NCBI GenBank assembly: GCA_018609925.1
Contig: JAHEOG010000075.1
Coordinates: 1-7,544, forward strand
Source of the DNA: Gammaproteobacteria bacterium
GTDB lineage: Bacteria; Pseudomonadota; Gammaproteobacteria; Thiohalorhabdales; Thiohalorhabdaceae
Direction of reading: 5' to 3'
DNA length: 7,544 nucleotides
Of this stretch, positions 6,456-7,544 are shown one piece after another. Position numbers and translations under genes: made by a program. Every line of letters starts with the position of its first letter. Position 1 is the stretch's first letter. Below the pieces are notes generated by a model, which searched no databases, had not been told where the DNA came from, and saw only the letters and a program-made list of their open reading frames with translations.

Positions 6456-6459
<4 letters not shown>
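5353..6459 (+). CDS. glnL: Nitrogen regulation sensor histidine kinase/phosphatase NtrB (NRII)
   Basis: This 368-residue soluble kinase controls NtrC phosphorylation according to PII (GlnB) signals. It has no membrane segment. An N-terminal PAS-like sensor (about residues 10-115, with WMNPAAEELF at 32-41) is followed by the dimerisation/phosphoacceptor H-box GLAHEVKNPLGGLRG (142-156, His145). The catalytic domain has the N box LNLARNAIQA (249-258), the G1 box DNGPGIP (294-300) and the G2 box GRGLGLAIA (318-326). Length and motifs match E. coli NtrB (349 aa) throughout, with a slightly longer, acidic C-terminus. It starts with TTG, supported by GGAGG 7 nt upstream. The stop TGA overlaps the glnG start as ATGA, implying translational coupling. 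It probably shares the glnA transcript by read-through of the hairpin at 5293-5317. An NtrC-like palindrome lies inside it at 5530-5546. Confidence 0.96.
5530..5546. promoter_or_regulatory. NtrC-like palindrome inside the glnL coding sequence
   Basis: CGCACC-GAGTT-GGTGCA matches the NtrC consensus TGCACC-N5-GGTGCA at 11 of 12 positions, as good as the downstream glnA enhancer. It encodes Arg-Thr-Glu-Leu-Val-Gln of NtrB, so the match may be chance in a coding region. If bound, it could tune glnLG transcription or act as a remote or decoy site. Confidence 0.35.

Positions 6460-7544
<1,085 letters not shown>

Overview
The window is a stretch of high-GC chromosome that looks like ordinary core metabolism of an autotrophic proteobacterium, most likely a gammaproteobacterium. 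The evidence is a bacterial-type phosphoribulokinase (key enzyme of the Calvin-Benson-Bassham cycle), an Azotobacter/Pseudomonas-type seven-iron ferredoxin, and a proteobacterial glnA-glnL-glnG (glnA-ntrB-ntrC) nitrogen-control block whose proteins resemble the E. coli versions closely. The genus cannot be fixed from the sequence; a chemolithoautotroph is an inference from prk.

Layout. Bases 1-117 are the 3' end of an unrecognised plus-strand gene. It converges on a minus-strand yciO-type gene (145-768). The yciO start and the ferredoxin gene fdxA (998-1321) are divergent, with a 229-bp region between them. Then, all on the plus strand, come a phosphofructokinase (1454-2527), phosphoribulokinase prk (2692-3576) and a strong intrinsic terminator (3602-3631). 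After that is a 194-bp regulatory region with two NtrC-type enhancer palindromes and a sigma-54 promoter. It is followed by glnA (3826-5241), a hairpin, glnL/ntrB with a TTG start (5353-6459) and glnG/ntrC, which overlaps glnL by four bases and runs off the window end (6456-7544).

How the parts work together. fdxA-pfk-prk is a carbon and redox block: low-potential electron carriage, sugar-phosphate phosphorylation, and regeneration of ribulose-1,5-bisphosphate for Rubisco, which is not in this window. glnA-glnL-glnG is a self-contained nitrogen-control circuit. NtrB phosphorylates NtrC; NtrC-P binds the tandem enhancers about 75 and 106 bp upstream of the inferred glnA start site and activates sigma-54 polymerase; glutamine synthetase is itself likely controlled by adenylylation at Tyr400. 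A further near-perfect NtrC-like palindrome lies inside the glnL coding sequence.

I found no mobile element, CRISPR array, tRNA or rRNA gene, and no evidence of an undescribed multigene system. The points most worth checking are the regulatory architecture around glnA-glnL and the mixed substrate signature of the phosphofructokinase next to prk.
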